Shown here: in pieces, positions 40,934-58,898 of the stretch | Numbering within the stretch: the first letter of the stretch is position 1 | Layout: every line of letters begins with the position of its first letter | Assembly (NCBI RefSeq): GCF_016808335.1 | Contig: NC_053142.1 | Span: forward strand, 47,353,795-47,417,794 | Direction: 5' to 3' | Origin: Panicum virgatum | Lineage: Eukaryota > Streptophyta > Magnoliopsida > Poales > Poaceae | Length of the DNA stretch: 64,000 nucleotides | The notes under the pieces: model-generated | The model's input: the letters and a program-made list of their open reading frames with translations, nothing else | Database searches by the model: none | Told to the model about the DNA's origin: nothing | Translations under genes and position numbers: made by a program

Positions 40934-41308
40934 ATATATACTAGATATTTCTAAATTATTTCTTCTGGCATAATATGGTTGATTCTCTCAATACTTTTTA
41001 AATTAAATCTAATTATTTTTTTAAATTACATACGTGTCATACGTAAGTCACGCACGTACATCTATGCTAGTAGTAATAAACTACTAATCCCTCCTAGCTA
41101 CCAAGAAACCGGGGGCATGCCGTGGCCACTGGGTTGGGCCGGACCCGGGCCCGACCGGCCGGTCAGAGGCCAGTTTCCTTCCCCTGTCAACGGAACGAAA
41201 CACGGGGCAAGGATTGGAGTTGGACGACACGAGCGCGCGTGATGTGCCAATCGCCTGACATTCCTATGGCCACGCACGTTGACCCTTGATCCGCCCCCTA
41301 GGCCCTAG

Positions 41309-41317
41309 CTATATATA
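41309..41317 (+). promoter_or_regulatory. TATA box of SAUR-2
   Basis: CTATATATA about 160 bp before the SAUR-2 ATG, in the same context as SAUR-1 (CCCTAG before, CCCA after). Confidence 0.65.
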
Positions 41318-41472
41318 CCCACCCCCACCCCTGAACTGAATCATATCGGTGGCACACATCCTGCTGCTGCTGCTGCTGCTGCGCGCGCGCCAGGCGATCG
41401 ACAATACTCCTCTCGCCGACCGGCGGTCAGGTCGGCTGGCATCCACCCTCTCCGGCGGCCGGCAGGGGAGGC

Positions 41473-41787
41473 ATGAACTGGATACGGAAAATCAGCTGCG
41501 GCGGCTCCGGCAGAGGCGGCGGCAGGGAGGAGATGCGGGAGCGGCTGGTCCAGCACCAGCAGGAGGCCGTGCCGCGGGGGTGCGTGGCGGTGGTGGTGGG
41601 CGGGGAGGAGGAGCCGGAGGAGCGGGTGGTGGTGGAGGTGCGCGCGCTGGCGCAGCCGTGCGTGCGGGCGCTGCTGGAGATGGCGGAGCGGGAGTTCGGG
41701 TACGCCCAGAAGGGCGTCCTGCGGATCCCCTGCGCCGCCGCCGAGTTCCGCCGCGCCGTCGCCGCCGACAGCCAGCGGCGGCGGTAG
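41473..41787 (+). CDS. SAUR: SAUR-2, small auxin-up RNA protein
   Basis: Single exon, 104 residues, starting MNWIRKISCGGSGRGGG. From VPRGCVAVVVG to FRRAVAADS the protein is essentially identical to SAUR-1. Differences are confined to the first 15 residues, the linker (QHQQEAVPRG here against a longer Gly-rich version) and the penultimate region (SQRRR against SHRRR). The domain elements are VVVEVRALAQPCVRALLEMA, EREFGYAQKGVLRIPC and AAEFRRAV. It looks intact. The upstream promoter is conserved with SAUR-1 to beyond the TATA box, so the two copies are probably expressed alike, but a Helitron starts 400 bp further upstream. Confidence 0.9.
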   Translation: MNWIRKISCGGSGRGGGREEMRERLVQHQQEAVPRGCVAVVVGGEEEPEERVVVEVRALAQPCVRALLEMAEREFGYAQKGVLRIPCAAAEFRRAVAADSQRRR

Positions 41788-41979
41788 AGGGGACTGGGGA
41801 GACAGACCCCGGTGAGTGGGTCGTGTGAACGCGCGCGGCATGTGTGCGTGGTGCATGTATATATGTGGCTCCTGCCGTCAACCTGTGTGCAGTGATCAAC
41901 TCGATCGATCGATCAGCAACCTCACTTACATAGAGACATCGAGAGTAGGCCTAGGCCAGGATGCAAGCAAGCATGAGTA

Positions 41980-44900
41980 GTGCGCTCTTCCTCATTTTAT
42001 ATATCTATCTTTATATACATATTTGAGTGTTAGAAGAAGCCACCACGTTCGCCGAGAAGACAAAGAAATTCTCACATTAATCTAAAAAAGAGAAGAATTT
42101 AAACCGTTGGATTTTATGAAGATCTAACGGTCTAAACTATTTCATAGAGTCCATACCGAATACGATTGATCTAGACTTATTTAAAGAGTTCATATCAAAT
42201 ACGACTAGACAATTAGAAATTTTAAAAGAAGTAAATTTGTATCTCATATCGTTTAGTATGAGAAGCTTATTATGGTATGAGATGCTAAATTAGCAAATTA
42301 GAAATTGCAAAGATACGGACTTCGGGTGGGTTCTAATTTACGTAACTTCATTCTTCTACTAGCAACGTGTAATCTACCTTTTTTTAGTGTAAACCATATG
42401 TAATACATATCAATAGCATTTGTGTAAATAGATGGATATGGAATTTGGCTACCTATGATTCTCTTTTACAAGCTATAATTTATTTGATTTTATCCTCCAA
42501 CTATAAAAAATAATTTTATAAAACAAAGTAAAAGCACATATGCACACATATACTCACGCTTAATTAATTCTATAAATATGCACTTGACACTACTCTATGT
42601 GCATCCTCAGAGAGACTAAGCTGATTGATCTTGAGATTAAGAAAAGTTATCTTAGGAGACTTGCCGGGCACGCTTAAGATATTATTGCTAATGTCTAGCA
42701 TAAATCTAAAGAAAATACAAGCATCCGTGCTGAGTCAAAAACTCGAACCGAGTGGACAAATTCACCCAACCAACCTAACAAATTAGCAAAGTTCATAAAA
42801 AAAACTTAACATCATGTATCTTCCTTTTTTATCCTTATATCACTGGCCACCTTCAACACTTTCCCGTTTGCAAGCACAAGGGAAATAACATGACATTATT
42901 GGAAGTAGCTAGCAGATTTGTAGATTAAAGATGACAAAAATCCTACTGTATCTATGGTCAACGCAAAGTCAAGACTAATGACTAGGCAAAAGGCGACAAC
43001 AGATTCAGTGTTAGAAGTCACCATATCCGCCGAGAGGGTCTAAAATTTCTCAAATTAATCTAAAAAGGAGAAAAATGTATGCTATTGGATTTTACGAAGA
43101 TTTAACTATCTAAACTAACTTATAGAGTCCATATCAAATCTGATTAATAATTAAGAGTCTTTGGTAACTAGCTAAATTTGGATTTTAAAAAATAACAATT
43201 AGGACTTGACCAAAGAGTACATGATGAATATGATTAGAATACCTAAATTCGAAATAAAAGAAAAGAAAAATTAGCCTGTGATAAAATAGTAGATATTGAA
43301 TATGATTAGCTAACGGTATAGACTAATTTAAGAGTCCATACCAAATATAATTAATAAATAACTACTTTTGAAATTAAAATTAAAAAAATTAGGATATGTG
43401 ACCAAAGAGTCCATACCGAGTATGATTAATAAATAGATAAATTTGGAATTAGAAAAATAAGGAAACTCAAGGGTGAATATCAAATACAATTAATAAATAG
43501 ATAATTGCAGAACTAAAATGATTAAGAAAAATAGGATATGACCAAGGAGTCTATGCCAAGTATGATTAGTAAATAGATAAATTTGCAATGAACTATTGAT
43601 ATGCATTTAATAAAAAAATTAAACATTAGTCAACACTTCATTGTTGCAAAGTATAATTAGATGATTGGGGAAGCATAACATGTAGACACCAGATGTGTCC
43701 AGTCGCAACCTCATCTGACAGTGAAAAAAATTGATGAAGATGAGCATTGACTGTATTATGCTACTTTTTTAAGAAAATAAACCTATAACATATATTATAG
43801 AAGCCGCGGTCTTATATTAAGGCACCTCAAAGAGGAGCCAATTACATACCCGGTCAAATGGCCAGACACACATGAACACCTCCACACATCACAGAAGCGC
43901 AAACCTGGATGAATCCACAAATAAGCTGCAAAACACTGTCATCACTATCGTGAAGCTCGTCATGAAGGCTACCAGAGGAACCGACATCCAAAGGGGCTCA
44001 TAATGATGCTTGGGCAAGTGTCGTGAAGCTTGCCAGGAGGCTTGACAGTGTTAAAAGAAGCCACCACGTTCGCCGAGAGAGTCTAGAAATTCCCACGTTA
44101 ATCTAAAAAAGAGAAGAATTTGAACCGTTAGATTTTATGAAGATCTAACAGTCTAGACTAATCTAAAGAGTCCATGTCGAATAAAACTAACCCAAAGAGT
44201 CCATGTCAAATATAACTAATCCACAAAGTCCAGCCAAATATTAATCCAAAGTGTCCGTATCAAATACGACTAACAGAAGAATCTAGACCCTTAGATATTA
44301 CGAAGATCTGACGGTCTCGACTAGGCTAAAGAGTCCATATCGTAAATATTAGTAAATAAAAAATAACTAAATAACAGTGTCGATCAAAATTTGATTGGTG
44401 TGCTATTAGAAAAAATAATTTCATGTGAAGGAAAAAAACATCAAAGAAAAAATACAACTAAGAAACTAATATAATAGATTCACGTGTCTTAACCATAAGC
44501 GTGAATCAAGAAAGGAAAAACAACCTTCTACGTGACCTTAAGGAAAACAAAATAATAAAAAACAAGAATTCCATATGTGTTACTTAGAATTATGAGGAAA
44601 AATAAATAAAACTCTATTTTTGTCCGAACCCGTAACAAACTATCAAATGCACTTGCTTGGAAAAATTGTGCTGAATTACGTGGCTATTAGGAAGCCAATT
44701 GAAATCGTTTTGCTCACCACTATCTATATCGTCAAATACAAAGATGGTCTAGAAATTCACACATTAATCTAAAAAACAGTAGGATTTAAACGGTTGGATT
44801 TATAAAGATCTAACAGTATATACTAGCCTAAAGAGTCCATATCAAATATAAATTTTTTCTAATTTATACTCTAACTTCACAGTAAAATATTAATTCACAG

Positions 44901-46504
44901 AGATTGATTTAGCATATATGATAACAGTATTAAATACAACTCTAACTTCGGGATGTCCGTATTCAATATGGTAGTAGAAGCAAATGTAACTATGGATAAA
45001 CAAATATCAACTATTAAAATAAATCATCAATCGTATGCACATTGGCTCCATACAGCAAATCGATGAGGATGATCAAAGGGAACAGACTAATGATGGACAA
45101 TTTTGGGTGGTTACCGGCGGTGATGAGAAAATATTTTTTTTTGTATTGGACAAACCAACCTCTATATCCATATGGACAGATATATACCAACCTCTAGATC
45201 CATGACAGTTGCAAGAGACACCGCCATGATGTCTCAAATGGCAAACGATGCACAAAAAATATGGTGGATGATACTGGCACAAGATCGGAAAAGGCTTCCA
45301 CCCAGAGCAACAAATTGGCCGCACCACTGTCCTATCATAAATCTATGGTGATGCCGCTGCAGCATGACGGTAACCTTGCGACTAGGTATGACCTGCACGA
45401 CGGCACTCGGTCAACAGGTCTGGGCGTGCAGTGTGCACACGTTTTGGCGGTGTCGCACTTCCCCTACACCGCTCGCAGCGATCGTTGGGGGCAGCTGCTA
45501 CCGCTGCACCTCCGCAAGCCGGCAAGCTAAGCCAGCCAAAATGCAAATTGAGATTGATATTTGATACAAATGCATATCTATAGCAAGATACATGTAGTTC
45601 TCGATGAGATGGGATAACATAAATGGCCCAAGATGCAGTCTCGATTAATTACCATGGTGTCGTGGGCAGGGCTCCTTGAGATTAGAAGTCAACAGGGCAT
45701 TTGATGAGCACAGAGAGAAGCTATAACTTGAATTGCTTGCACAATAGTGAATTTGTTGACCCGGAAAAGATGCAGCAGCAGGGAGATAAATGTAGTATGC
45801 ATGAAGATGAAGTATTTGGAGATTGTAGAACAAAGAAAGAAAGGGAGATTTGGCATGATCAGAATTAATAAAGGGGATGCAGCCTCTACGACCTATTAAG
45901 ATTTGAATTCAAACTTCAAAACTTATTATCCAATGATCTATAGTAGAATACATTACATCACTCAAATAGAGTTTCTTCAAAAAAAATATTCAAGAATATC
46001 TGTCACTTCGAACTGTCAAACAAAAAAGTACACCACAATCAAAAATTAAAAGATTAACTATATATAAATAATATATGAAAAGGCTTCAATTTATATATTA
46101 CTTTTAATAAATAATAAAAATATTATCTATATAAGAAAATATCTTTACTCATGAATTCATATTACACATGAATACACCTCATAAATAATAAAAATATGAT
46201 GGATAAAGCATGGACAATGCGTTGATCTGGCATATTAGAAAAAAAATTACAACGACACAACTAAACAAAATTTTTTACATAAATTTATTTTAGAGTAAAA
46301 AATAATTTATTTATTTTTTGAGATTACACAGTACAACTAAGACACTCATAACGCACGCACACTCACACCCCTATGAATACACGTACGCAAACCCAACCCC
46401 TATGAGTATCCTCGAAGACTAAGCCGGCAAAACCTCGAGATTGAAATATTAGCATAGACCTAGCTACCCACGCTATTTGCACGGGCCATCTCGCTAGTTA
46501 CTAG
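41980..46504. mobile_element. 4.5-kb repeat-rich insertion in unit 3 (Helitron-like 3' end)
   Basis: Absent from unit 1, where GCATGAGTAGTA runs straight into TTTTAGGCGATG near 18911. The right end reads TTTGCACGGGCCATCTCG then CTAGT, a Helitron-like terminus, but the left end (near TCTTCCTCATTTTATATATC) is not preceded by A, so the class is open. Inside, a block containing CCACCACGTTCGCCGAGA, then AATCTAAAAAAGAGAAGAAT and TAACGGTCTA recurs at about 42025, 43005, 44045 and 44745, with many copies of AGAGTCCATA. No coding gene was found; frames at 45073-45833 are unsupported. Confidence 0.6.
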
Positions 46505-46575
46505 TACTTTAGACGATGATGATGAACTTCCAAGTGTTCATATTGGTAACAGTTCGTTTTCTCAATTAATGGAGT

Positions 46576-47584
46576 CAGGCCCGGCTGGGGGGGGGCGAGA
46601 GGGGCGACCGCCCCGGGCCCCCAAAATCCAGGTACAGTATGTATGTATATAGGTATAATTATAGCGCTAGATAGATAAGTAAAGGCAAGATTAATAATTT
46701 AGACAGCTGCGGACTATTTATTGGTATGTCATCTTAAGCCAATCTAATAATCATCTTATGTAATAGTTAACTATATAGATGGAATATATCATTAATAATT
46801 AATTCATCTCTCTTCTCTCATTTTCTCACCAAGTTTACTGCCGTGTTATAGCCGGCTGAGAGTAGCTTTTAAACTTGCAACCCACTTCTTTTCTTTCCCC
46901 TCCAACTTAGCATAAATATGATGTAGCATTCCATTTAGTCTACCTAAATCACCTTATAATACTTGCTCTAAATAAAATGACCAGTCGCGCAAGGTTCCTC
47001 ATGACTGGTGACTCCGCGTGCACCGCGTTATGCCATATCCTCATTCCTTGTGATGCAATTAACTAACATTGATTAATAGCTGCATTAGGTGAGATTACAC
47101 AATCCACATCCACACGGCTACACTGAGCTCGACACCTCTAGTGCTCCAAGCAAGAACGATGCCGCCGCCGCCGCGACTTTACGACTATGTTGTGCCTAGC
47201 CTATGCATGACTACCTCTAGCGTTTGTGTGTTGGCGTCCCATGAGTCATACTTTGCTATGAAACGTCTCTCGCATGCATTAGAATTCAAATTTCAGCTGC
47301 TATTTGTTTTTGAATTTTCAAGCTTCAAGAAGTATATGGACGATATTGATTTACATCTTAGTTAATGACTTTGCATATAGAGTTGCTAGAATATATTTTT
47401 AAGATAATATCATATAATACTAATTTGTATAATTTTTTACATAAATCTATTTTTGATGCATCTGGCTTATTAGCAAAATTTATATATATATAATTATTAT
47501 TGCTATTATTAATATCACTATTTTTTAGAGAGCCTCAACTGTAATCCCTCGCACCAGGCCCCCAGATCATCAGGACCGGCCCTG
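46576..47584. mobile_element. hAT element, 1.0 kb, non-autonomous
   Basis: Starts CAGGCCCGGCTGG and ends CAGGACCGGCCCTG (imperfect inverted ends), flanked by AATGGAGT at 46568-46575 and 47585-47592. Unit 1 lacks it. The interior is AT-rich with no transposase. Confidence 0.85.
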
Positions 47585-47667
47585 AATGGAGTATAGACCT
47601 TTTCCGTTCTTTTAGGATGAGCTTGCAGCAAGTGTGTTCAAATCAAACTGGGAACGTACAGTTTGCT

Positions 47668-48576
47668 TAGGGATGGCAACGGGGACCCGATCCCCGATCC
47701 CCGATGGGGATTTCATCTATTAGGGGATGTAATTGGGGTGTATTTAATCCCCGCGGGGAGCTTAACAGGACAAATATTGTCCCCGTCGGGTGAAGCGGGG
47801 GCAGGGACGTTCCCTGTCTCCCCGTCCCCGTTCCCCGTCGGGGATCAGTACTGTGCACGGCAGCATGGGCCAAAAAAAAGCCCAGGTAATATAGTAGCCC
47901 AAGGATACTAAATAAAAGTCACCAAACTCCTAGCCCTAGCATCCAACTGGCCCCTCCGTCTCCCGCAGTCTCCCGCAGCCTTTGACAGTTCGAGTCCCCG
48001 TTCTTCCAATAAAAAAAGAGAGTCCCCATTCTTCTCCGCCCGAAATCCCGTCGTCCTTGCGGCGCAGGCGCGGCATAGGGCCAAGCGCCTAAGCCCCCGC
48101 CCCACGACCGCTCGAGGCCCGCCGCCGCCACGTAGCTCTACCATTCTTGGCTGGCGGGGTTGCGGATCCAGCGTGGCGTGGAGGGGCAAGTGGATCCGCG
48201 GCGACGGTAGGGCAAGCGGCCGAGCAGGGTGGCGGCGCGATCCGCGGCGAGTTGGTGAGCGGGCGAGCAGGCGGCGTGGGCCGCGGTGAGCTGTCGAGCG
48301 GGCGAGTAGGCGGCGCGGGCCGCGGCGAGCTGGCGTGCGGGCAAGCAGGCGGCGCGCAGGTGAGGGCACAACGAGCGGGCAACCAGCCTGCTGTTCCTTT
48401 TGTTTCGGGGACGGATCCCCGTCGGGTGCCAGATCCCCGCTCGGGGACGGGGACGGGGACGGGGAAGAATCCTCCCCCGCGTGCGGGGACGGGGATGGGG
48501 ACGGGCTGTTTTTCCACGTTCGGGGAGCAGAACGTCTGCTCGTTACCCGGCGGGGATAGCCCCGTTGCCATCCATA
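47668..48576. mobile_element. hAT element, 0.9 kb, GC-rich interior
   Basis: Left end TAGGGATGGCAACGGGG; right end, inverted, TATGGATGGCAACGGGG. Flanked by AGTTTGCT at 47660-47667 and 48577-48584. Unit 1 has the empty site (GTACAGTTTGCTTGTCG near 19060). Subterminal GGGGAC and GTCCCC words are dense. A 39-bp unit repeats three times at about 48247-48360. The long frame crossing it (47908-48999) is compositional. Confidence 0.9.
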
Positions 48577-48584
48577 AGTTTGCT

Positions 48585-50034
48585 TGTCGTCGTCAACCCA
48601 AAGCTGCTCATTCATCCGATCCTCGCGTGCGCGAGTTGGGATGGACCGATCGAAACGCTTCTGGTTCCGTGCGGACTGCCTCGCTGATAAATTCGGCCTC
48701 GTCGCCGTCCCTGCCTCTGCGCCGGTCGCCGAGATTCGCCCGTTCCCCGTTCTCCATTCCCAGGGTGGTTTCTCCGCACGCAACGACAGACTAGCTAGAC
48801 CGCCGCCGCGGACGCCACAGCACGCCGGCCGGGGTTCCAGAGCACGGAGGCTGACGCGTGATTTGGCCGCCGCGCGCATGCTCTCGCTCGCTCGGCGGGG
48901 CCGGTGGTTGACGACGTACAGCAAGCGCCACTGCGCCAGCCGTGTGAGCGCGAACCTTTCGCTTCGCGGTATCGGGACTGATATGATCGAGGTCGACATA
49001 CTTACGCACGCACGCCCTATATATGCTTATCTTATCCAAGTGAAAGAGAGAGTGATTTGGCATACTCGTACTCGTTTCCACAAAAACAAAAGAAAGTGAA
49101 AGTGAAGGAAGTAGCAGTACGCGTTAGTCAATGCATGCATCGCCGTCGCTGACTCCATGGGATCAGACTGCAACTGCTGCTTTAATTCTGGCGAATCTAG
49201 CAACGGAGCTTTTAACTTCTTTCTTCTCCTTTTCATTCACCCTTTTCTCCTTCTCATTCTTTCTTACTTCTTTCTTCTAAAATTTTTAGGTGAGACTCAA
49301 AGAGGCTCCCATTGTCCGCAGGGAGGTAGCCGGGGCTCCGACCACCCCCACCGCTAAATCCGCCCGTGGCTGCTTGAAGCTTCGGCGTGGCCACGCTAAA
49401 CAAGTAAACAACTAAACAAGCACATCCGAACGGATCCCAGGATCAACAGGGCGGGCGTATTGTACAGTGGTGATTGGCGGCGCCGCTCCCGGCCGCTCCG
49501 ACGAATGATTTTTGGCGCCAGCGTTTACGAATTACGAGACGCGCGCGATGATTGGTTGGACCTGCCCGGTCTCGGTCGCGCCCCGGGGATTGACCAGACA
49601 GCCCGGGGCGTTCTGGCTTGTTCACACACTTGCATGCCATAGTAGCGGTAGTAGTGGAGCTTGGCTTGCATAATTGTCAAACCCAAGATGCTGGCAAGTC
49701 ACGGAGAATGAGGCCACTTGAGAACGTTACTATTTTTTTCATTTCTTTTTGTATATAACAATGTGTTGACTTGACGAGCTGACTCGAGCTTGGTTTACCA
49801 GCAGGGTGAGTGGTGGTATAATACCTGAAATGTCCCATCAAAAAGTCTGCACACAGTCAGATTGCATATGGGACAAATGCATCGATAGTTATTTGTTTTC
49901 CTTTTTTCCAGCGAAACTCTAGAGCCTGATCTGAACGGGTCGTCATGGCACCATCTGTCAAAACAAGCACTGCAATTGTAAAAAGAAAATATTGTAATTA
50001 AGAGATGGAAGTTCAGGAAATGTTAGCAGTTTAA
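48585..50034. other. SAUR-2 to PEX6-2 intergenic
   Basis: Aligns with 19067-21390 of unit 1, minus the 670 bp at 20623-21292. No gene seen. Confidence 0.5.
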
Positions 50035-50175
50035 CGCCTTGTTCGGCTGAGAGATTCAGCCAACCACAACAGTATTTTCCTCTCACGCCAAATCAGCCAG
50101 CCAGCCAACCAACAGTATTTTCCTCTCACGCCAAATCAGCCAGCCATCCAGCCAGCCAGCCAGCCGAACAAGGCC
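50035..50175. mobile_element. Tourist-type MITE (PIF/Harbinger), 141 bp
   Basis: Ends CGCCTTGTTCGGCTG and CAGCCGAACAAGGCC, flanked by TAA at 50032-50034 and 50176-50178. Unit 1 has the empty site (AGTTTAAGACTCTG near 21380). The interior repeats AACAGTATTTTCCTCTCACG twice. Confidence 0.9.
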
Positions 50176-50249
50176 TAAGACTCTGAACCTTGGGTGTCTC
50201 TGGTGGGACAAAATCATCAATGGGAAATAAAATATTACTGCTAACATCA

Positions 50250-55361
<5,112 letters not shown>

Positions 55362-55419
55362 GGCTGCCTGGCTGCTGCTGCTGCTGGGCTGGCCTGTGGC
55401 GGCCGCGACGGGCGCCCGG

Positions 55420-55424
<5 letters not shown>

Positions 55425-55453
<29 letters not shown>
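55425..55453. repeat. GA microsatellite in the PEX6-2 leader
   Basis: About 14 GA units where PEX6-1 has about 9 (26721-26738). Confidence 0.9.
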
Positions 55454-55461
<8 letters not shown>

Positions 55462-56030
55462 TTGACTTGAGGACCCGGTCCAGGAAGATGGAGCAGTAGC
55501 TGGGTAGCTGCACAGCCAAGTTCAGACCTCGATGAATTTGATGCGATTTGTTAAGTTTGTAGGATAAAAGCAGTTGCAGAGGTCGCGGATTGAGCAAATT
55601 GGCAAATTCTGCTCCTGCTCATCGCTCGAATTTGGACGCGGAAGACAAATAAACAGGAATTTGAAGCGAATATGATGGAATGCTTTGAAAATTTCAGGTT
55701 GGTTGGTTCGTTCGTGAAAGCCCCAAATATCTGAAGATCGATGATAACCATGCATCCCAGCCCAGCCCAAGTAGAACAGAGCTTTCTGGCCTAAGCCCAA
55801 TAGGTAAAGTCGGAGCTGAACAGATCGTCGAACAGGCCCACCACCGCTTGCCAGGCAGGTTGATGCTGGGAGCTGGCGGTGCGAAAGCCCAACGACTCCA
55901 ACAAAGCACATGCAACGCGCGCCTCTCTCCCTCTGTATATCGGGCGAGCATGGGCTGCCGTAACAAGCGCTCTTCTAGGATTCTGTATTTTGAGATCTAA
56001 AACTGGCCAAATAAATCGGTTTATATGTAT

Positions 56031-56587
56031 TTTTTTTTCGAAACGAGGCCTCCCCCAATTCCATTCAAGAACAGAATTACTCTGAGTGTAGGGAGCAGAG
56101 ATGAAGGAGGGAAGGGGGCAAGCCCAAGTTTTTCTAGCCTGACTTTCAAGCAAGAAAGTTCAACGGGAAGAAGCCTAACACTAGGATTCCTAGGTAGACC
56201 GATGGTTCAGAGTATAAAGAGAAACATATTATAAACCAAAATAAACGCCACAACATGGTGGACGCACAGTACTGAAGTACAGGAGGCGATAGAAGGAAAC
56301 AGGCATCATCAGTCTTCCTCAGTTTCCTCGACTGTAGGGGTAGGCGGGGCCGGAAGCATTCTTGAGGCCGCCGTACCTTGAAGCGCCAGGGCCCGATGAG
56401 CACATGCGAGAAGAGTCCCGACTCCTCCAGCAACCCCAGCTGCACCTCCTCATTTTGCAAACATATCCAATATTTTAGAAAAACACAAGCATGTATTAAG
56501 ATCTCGGCCGGATGTCGAATTATTTTGTTATCAAAGATAACTTTGTTTCTGCACTTCCAAATCGCCCAGCTGATAGCTGCAAAGCCA
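56031..56587 (-). mobile_element. 5'-truncated LINE (copy in unit 3)
   Basis: Same insertion as at 27339 and 35271, with target duplications at 56013-56030 and 56588-56605. Confidence 0.8.
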
Positions 56588-57961
56588 AAATCGGTTTATA
56601 TGTATGATCTAGTCGAATTTATTGTGGGGATAATCTTTTTATTGTAAAATAATTTTTTAATTGTTCTAATAATAAAAAAAATTCTGCAACAAACAAACAG
56701 CTCCGTTTTGCATAATGATTTGACTATCAATCAAACATGTAACTTCCAACAATTGTTCATATTTCGGCATGATGTGTTGTACACTTGTACTCACTCCCCG
56801 TATCTCCCAACTCCCCTTCAGCGGCAGCGGAAAACGAGAGGCAAACTATCTGTCGCCTCACCTGTCTGTCCCTCCCGGAACGACCACCGGCATGGCATGC
56901 GAAAATGGTGCCGCCTCATGCCCTCTGATGCATCCGCCGACAACGCTGACGAAGAGGTTTCCGCATCCTGAAGAGCCCAACTGAAAGTCTGAAACTTCGA
57001 TTTTCAGCAGCTGATCCAGAAAGAAGAAATAGCGTGTGATGATTAGTCCACGTGCCCCGCCGCGCGCCCCTGGAATGGAATGGAATGGCCGGGCCATCTC
57101 TGCTCTGCCTCCGCAAGCAGGCGGCGTGCTGGGGAGACGTCAAGCCGAAGGCAGCACGAGTACGTAGCACCTAAACCCGACAGGGACGTCGCCGTGAATG
57201 CGGGTCTCGACGTCGACGGTCACCGGCGCCATTAACTGCTCTGCCCCCAGTTCATGTTCCGTCCCTGCCACGGAGGAGCCGAGCCGAGCCTCCGCTGCCG
57301 CTGTGCCGTGTGCGGATGCGGACGCGGCTGCTGCATCGCATCGCGTCAACAGTTCAACACCTCCTCGATCGACCGCCTCCTAATTAAACTCCGGTCGCCG
57401 TCCGCCCCTCGACGGTCTCCGTCGCCGCCATCCCACTGCAAAATCTCGTCGCCCATAAATGCCGGGCGATCCCCCGCTGGACCTGACCTGACCCGACGGA
57501 CGATCTCAACAGGGGGGCAAGCAGCTTCTCACACGTTTTCGCTGGCGACGTGCTGCGGACCCGTCCCGTCGTCTCAACTGTGCCGCGCGGTGCACGTACG
57601 TCGTCCCATCCATATACCGCTATTGGAACGGCTCGCCTACCCCCCCTGCAGACCGGACCTACCCTTTTTCGCGTGTTACACACACAGGGCGATCTCGCAG
57701 GGGATGAACGTTCAGTGCATTCAGTGGCAGTGGCACAGAAATATTATTTGGACAAAAGTGGCTCAAAGCCAACTACTAGCAAACTCATTTTTCATAAAGG
57801 TCTGCTGGAAAAATTACTGTTCTTACGGTGTTTAGAGTGCAGTACTAGACCGGTAAGCTAAACGTAAGCTACGCGTGATGTGATTCCGATCCTATTCCAA
57901 CGACCTAGTATATATTTTTCATCTGCTGAGACGCTGTTGGCTACTGCCTGAACGTAACATA

Positions 57962-58277
57962 GGCCGTGTTTAGTTCCTCTTTTTTTTGAATTTTGAAAGA
58001 GAATCTTTTTATATTTGAAATACTAAATATAAACTAATTACAGAACTCGTCTGTAAACTACAAAACAAATCTAACGAGTCTAATTAATTCAGCAGTAGAG
58101 CATGTTCACTGTAGCTTTACTGTAGCAATTTAGTGTCTAATCACGTCCTAATTAGGTTCATTAGATTCGTCTCGCGATTTACAGTCTATTTATATAATGT
58201 GATTTTTTTTCCGACTACATTTAATACACCATGCAAGCGATTTACAAAAAATTTGAAATTTGAAACTAAACACCGCC
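57962..58277. mobile_element. MITE with GTGTTTAG-type termini
   Basis: Starts GGCCGTGTTTAGTTCC, ends GAAACTAAACACCGCC, flanked by ATA at 57959-57961 and 58278-58280. It shares TCATTAGATTCGTCTCGCGA-like internal sequence with the MITEs at 6291 and 14569. Confidence 0.8.
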
Positions 58278-58870
58278 ATAGAAACATGAGCATAGTATCA
58301 CACAGATGCTATGTACGTAATAACGACTTAATGAGGGATAGGGGTGCTCCATCTAATCGAGTACAGTAACCTCTCTGTACTGTACTGCAAGAACGCATTA
58401 AAATTCGAGGCTCTCGTTCGTCGTCCCCTCCTACTACTATTTCTATTTTCCACCGTAAAAATTTAAAAAAAACGAAGCTACTATACGGCTATCACTAGTC
58501 ATCATTATCCGAACCCGGGCAAGTCTTTGTAGTACAGTACATGGCGGGCCAAATTAAAATCCCGATGGGTCGCCAGCTGCATGCTGACGCGGCGCCATAC
58601 ATCGGCGGCCGTCGATCGGGGACGGGATCAACGGCGGCGTCCCCGATCTCAAAAAAAAAAAAAAAACGGCGGCGTCCCCGTGACACAACCTCGCCTGATT
58701 AGCACCCACGGTCGCAAGGTCCAACCCCGGCTTTCAATACGAAAAAGATTAGGTGGACGCAGCCATCGCGGGATGAATGAATGAACTACGCCAACGAACG
58801 TGCCCGTTAATTTAATTTAATTTAACCCCGTCACCATCACCGGTCGCCGTGCGTGCAGTGGCGGCTTTAT

Positions 58871-58898
58871 ATTAATTAATTAATTAATTAATTATACC
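58871..58898. repeat. (ATTA)n microsatellite
   Basis: Seven tandem ATTA units. Confidence 0.9.

Larger units (their letters stand above)
38000..41070 (+). mobile_element. Helitron, 3.07 kb, with empty site in unit 1
   Basis: Begins TCTATTCTATCTATTTATAT and ends CATCTATGCTAG. The flanking bases are A (37999) and T (41071). Unit 1 has the uninterrupted site at about 16987 (GATGCATAGTACTAAAC), so the insertion is exactly between A and T without duplication, as Helitrons do. It has no Rep/helicase. A second, internal 3'-like end (GTGCGTCACGCAC then ATCTATGCTAT) lies near 39990. GC-rich captured sequence lies at 38080-39020. Confidence 0.85.

Noticed and set aside
47908..48999. 363-codon minus-strand frame
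   Set aside because: It crosses the right border of a hAT element and its 8-bp duplication, is Pro/Arg/Ser-rich from GC-rich repeats, and has no domain.
57254..57835. 193-codon plus-strand frame in the right flank
   Set aside because: Low-complexity GC-rich start, no domain, no splice or promoter context.
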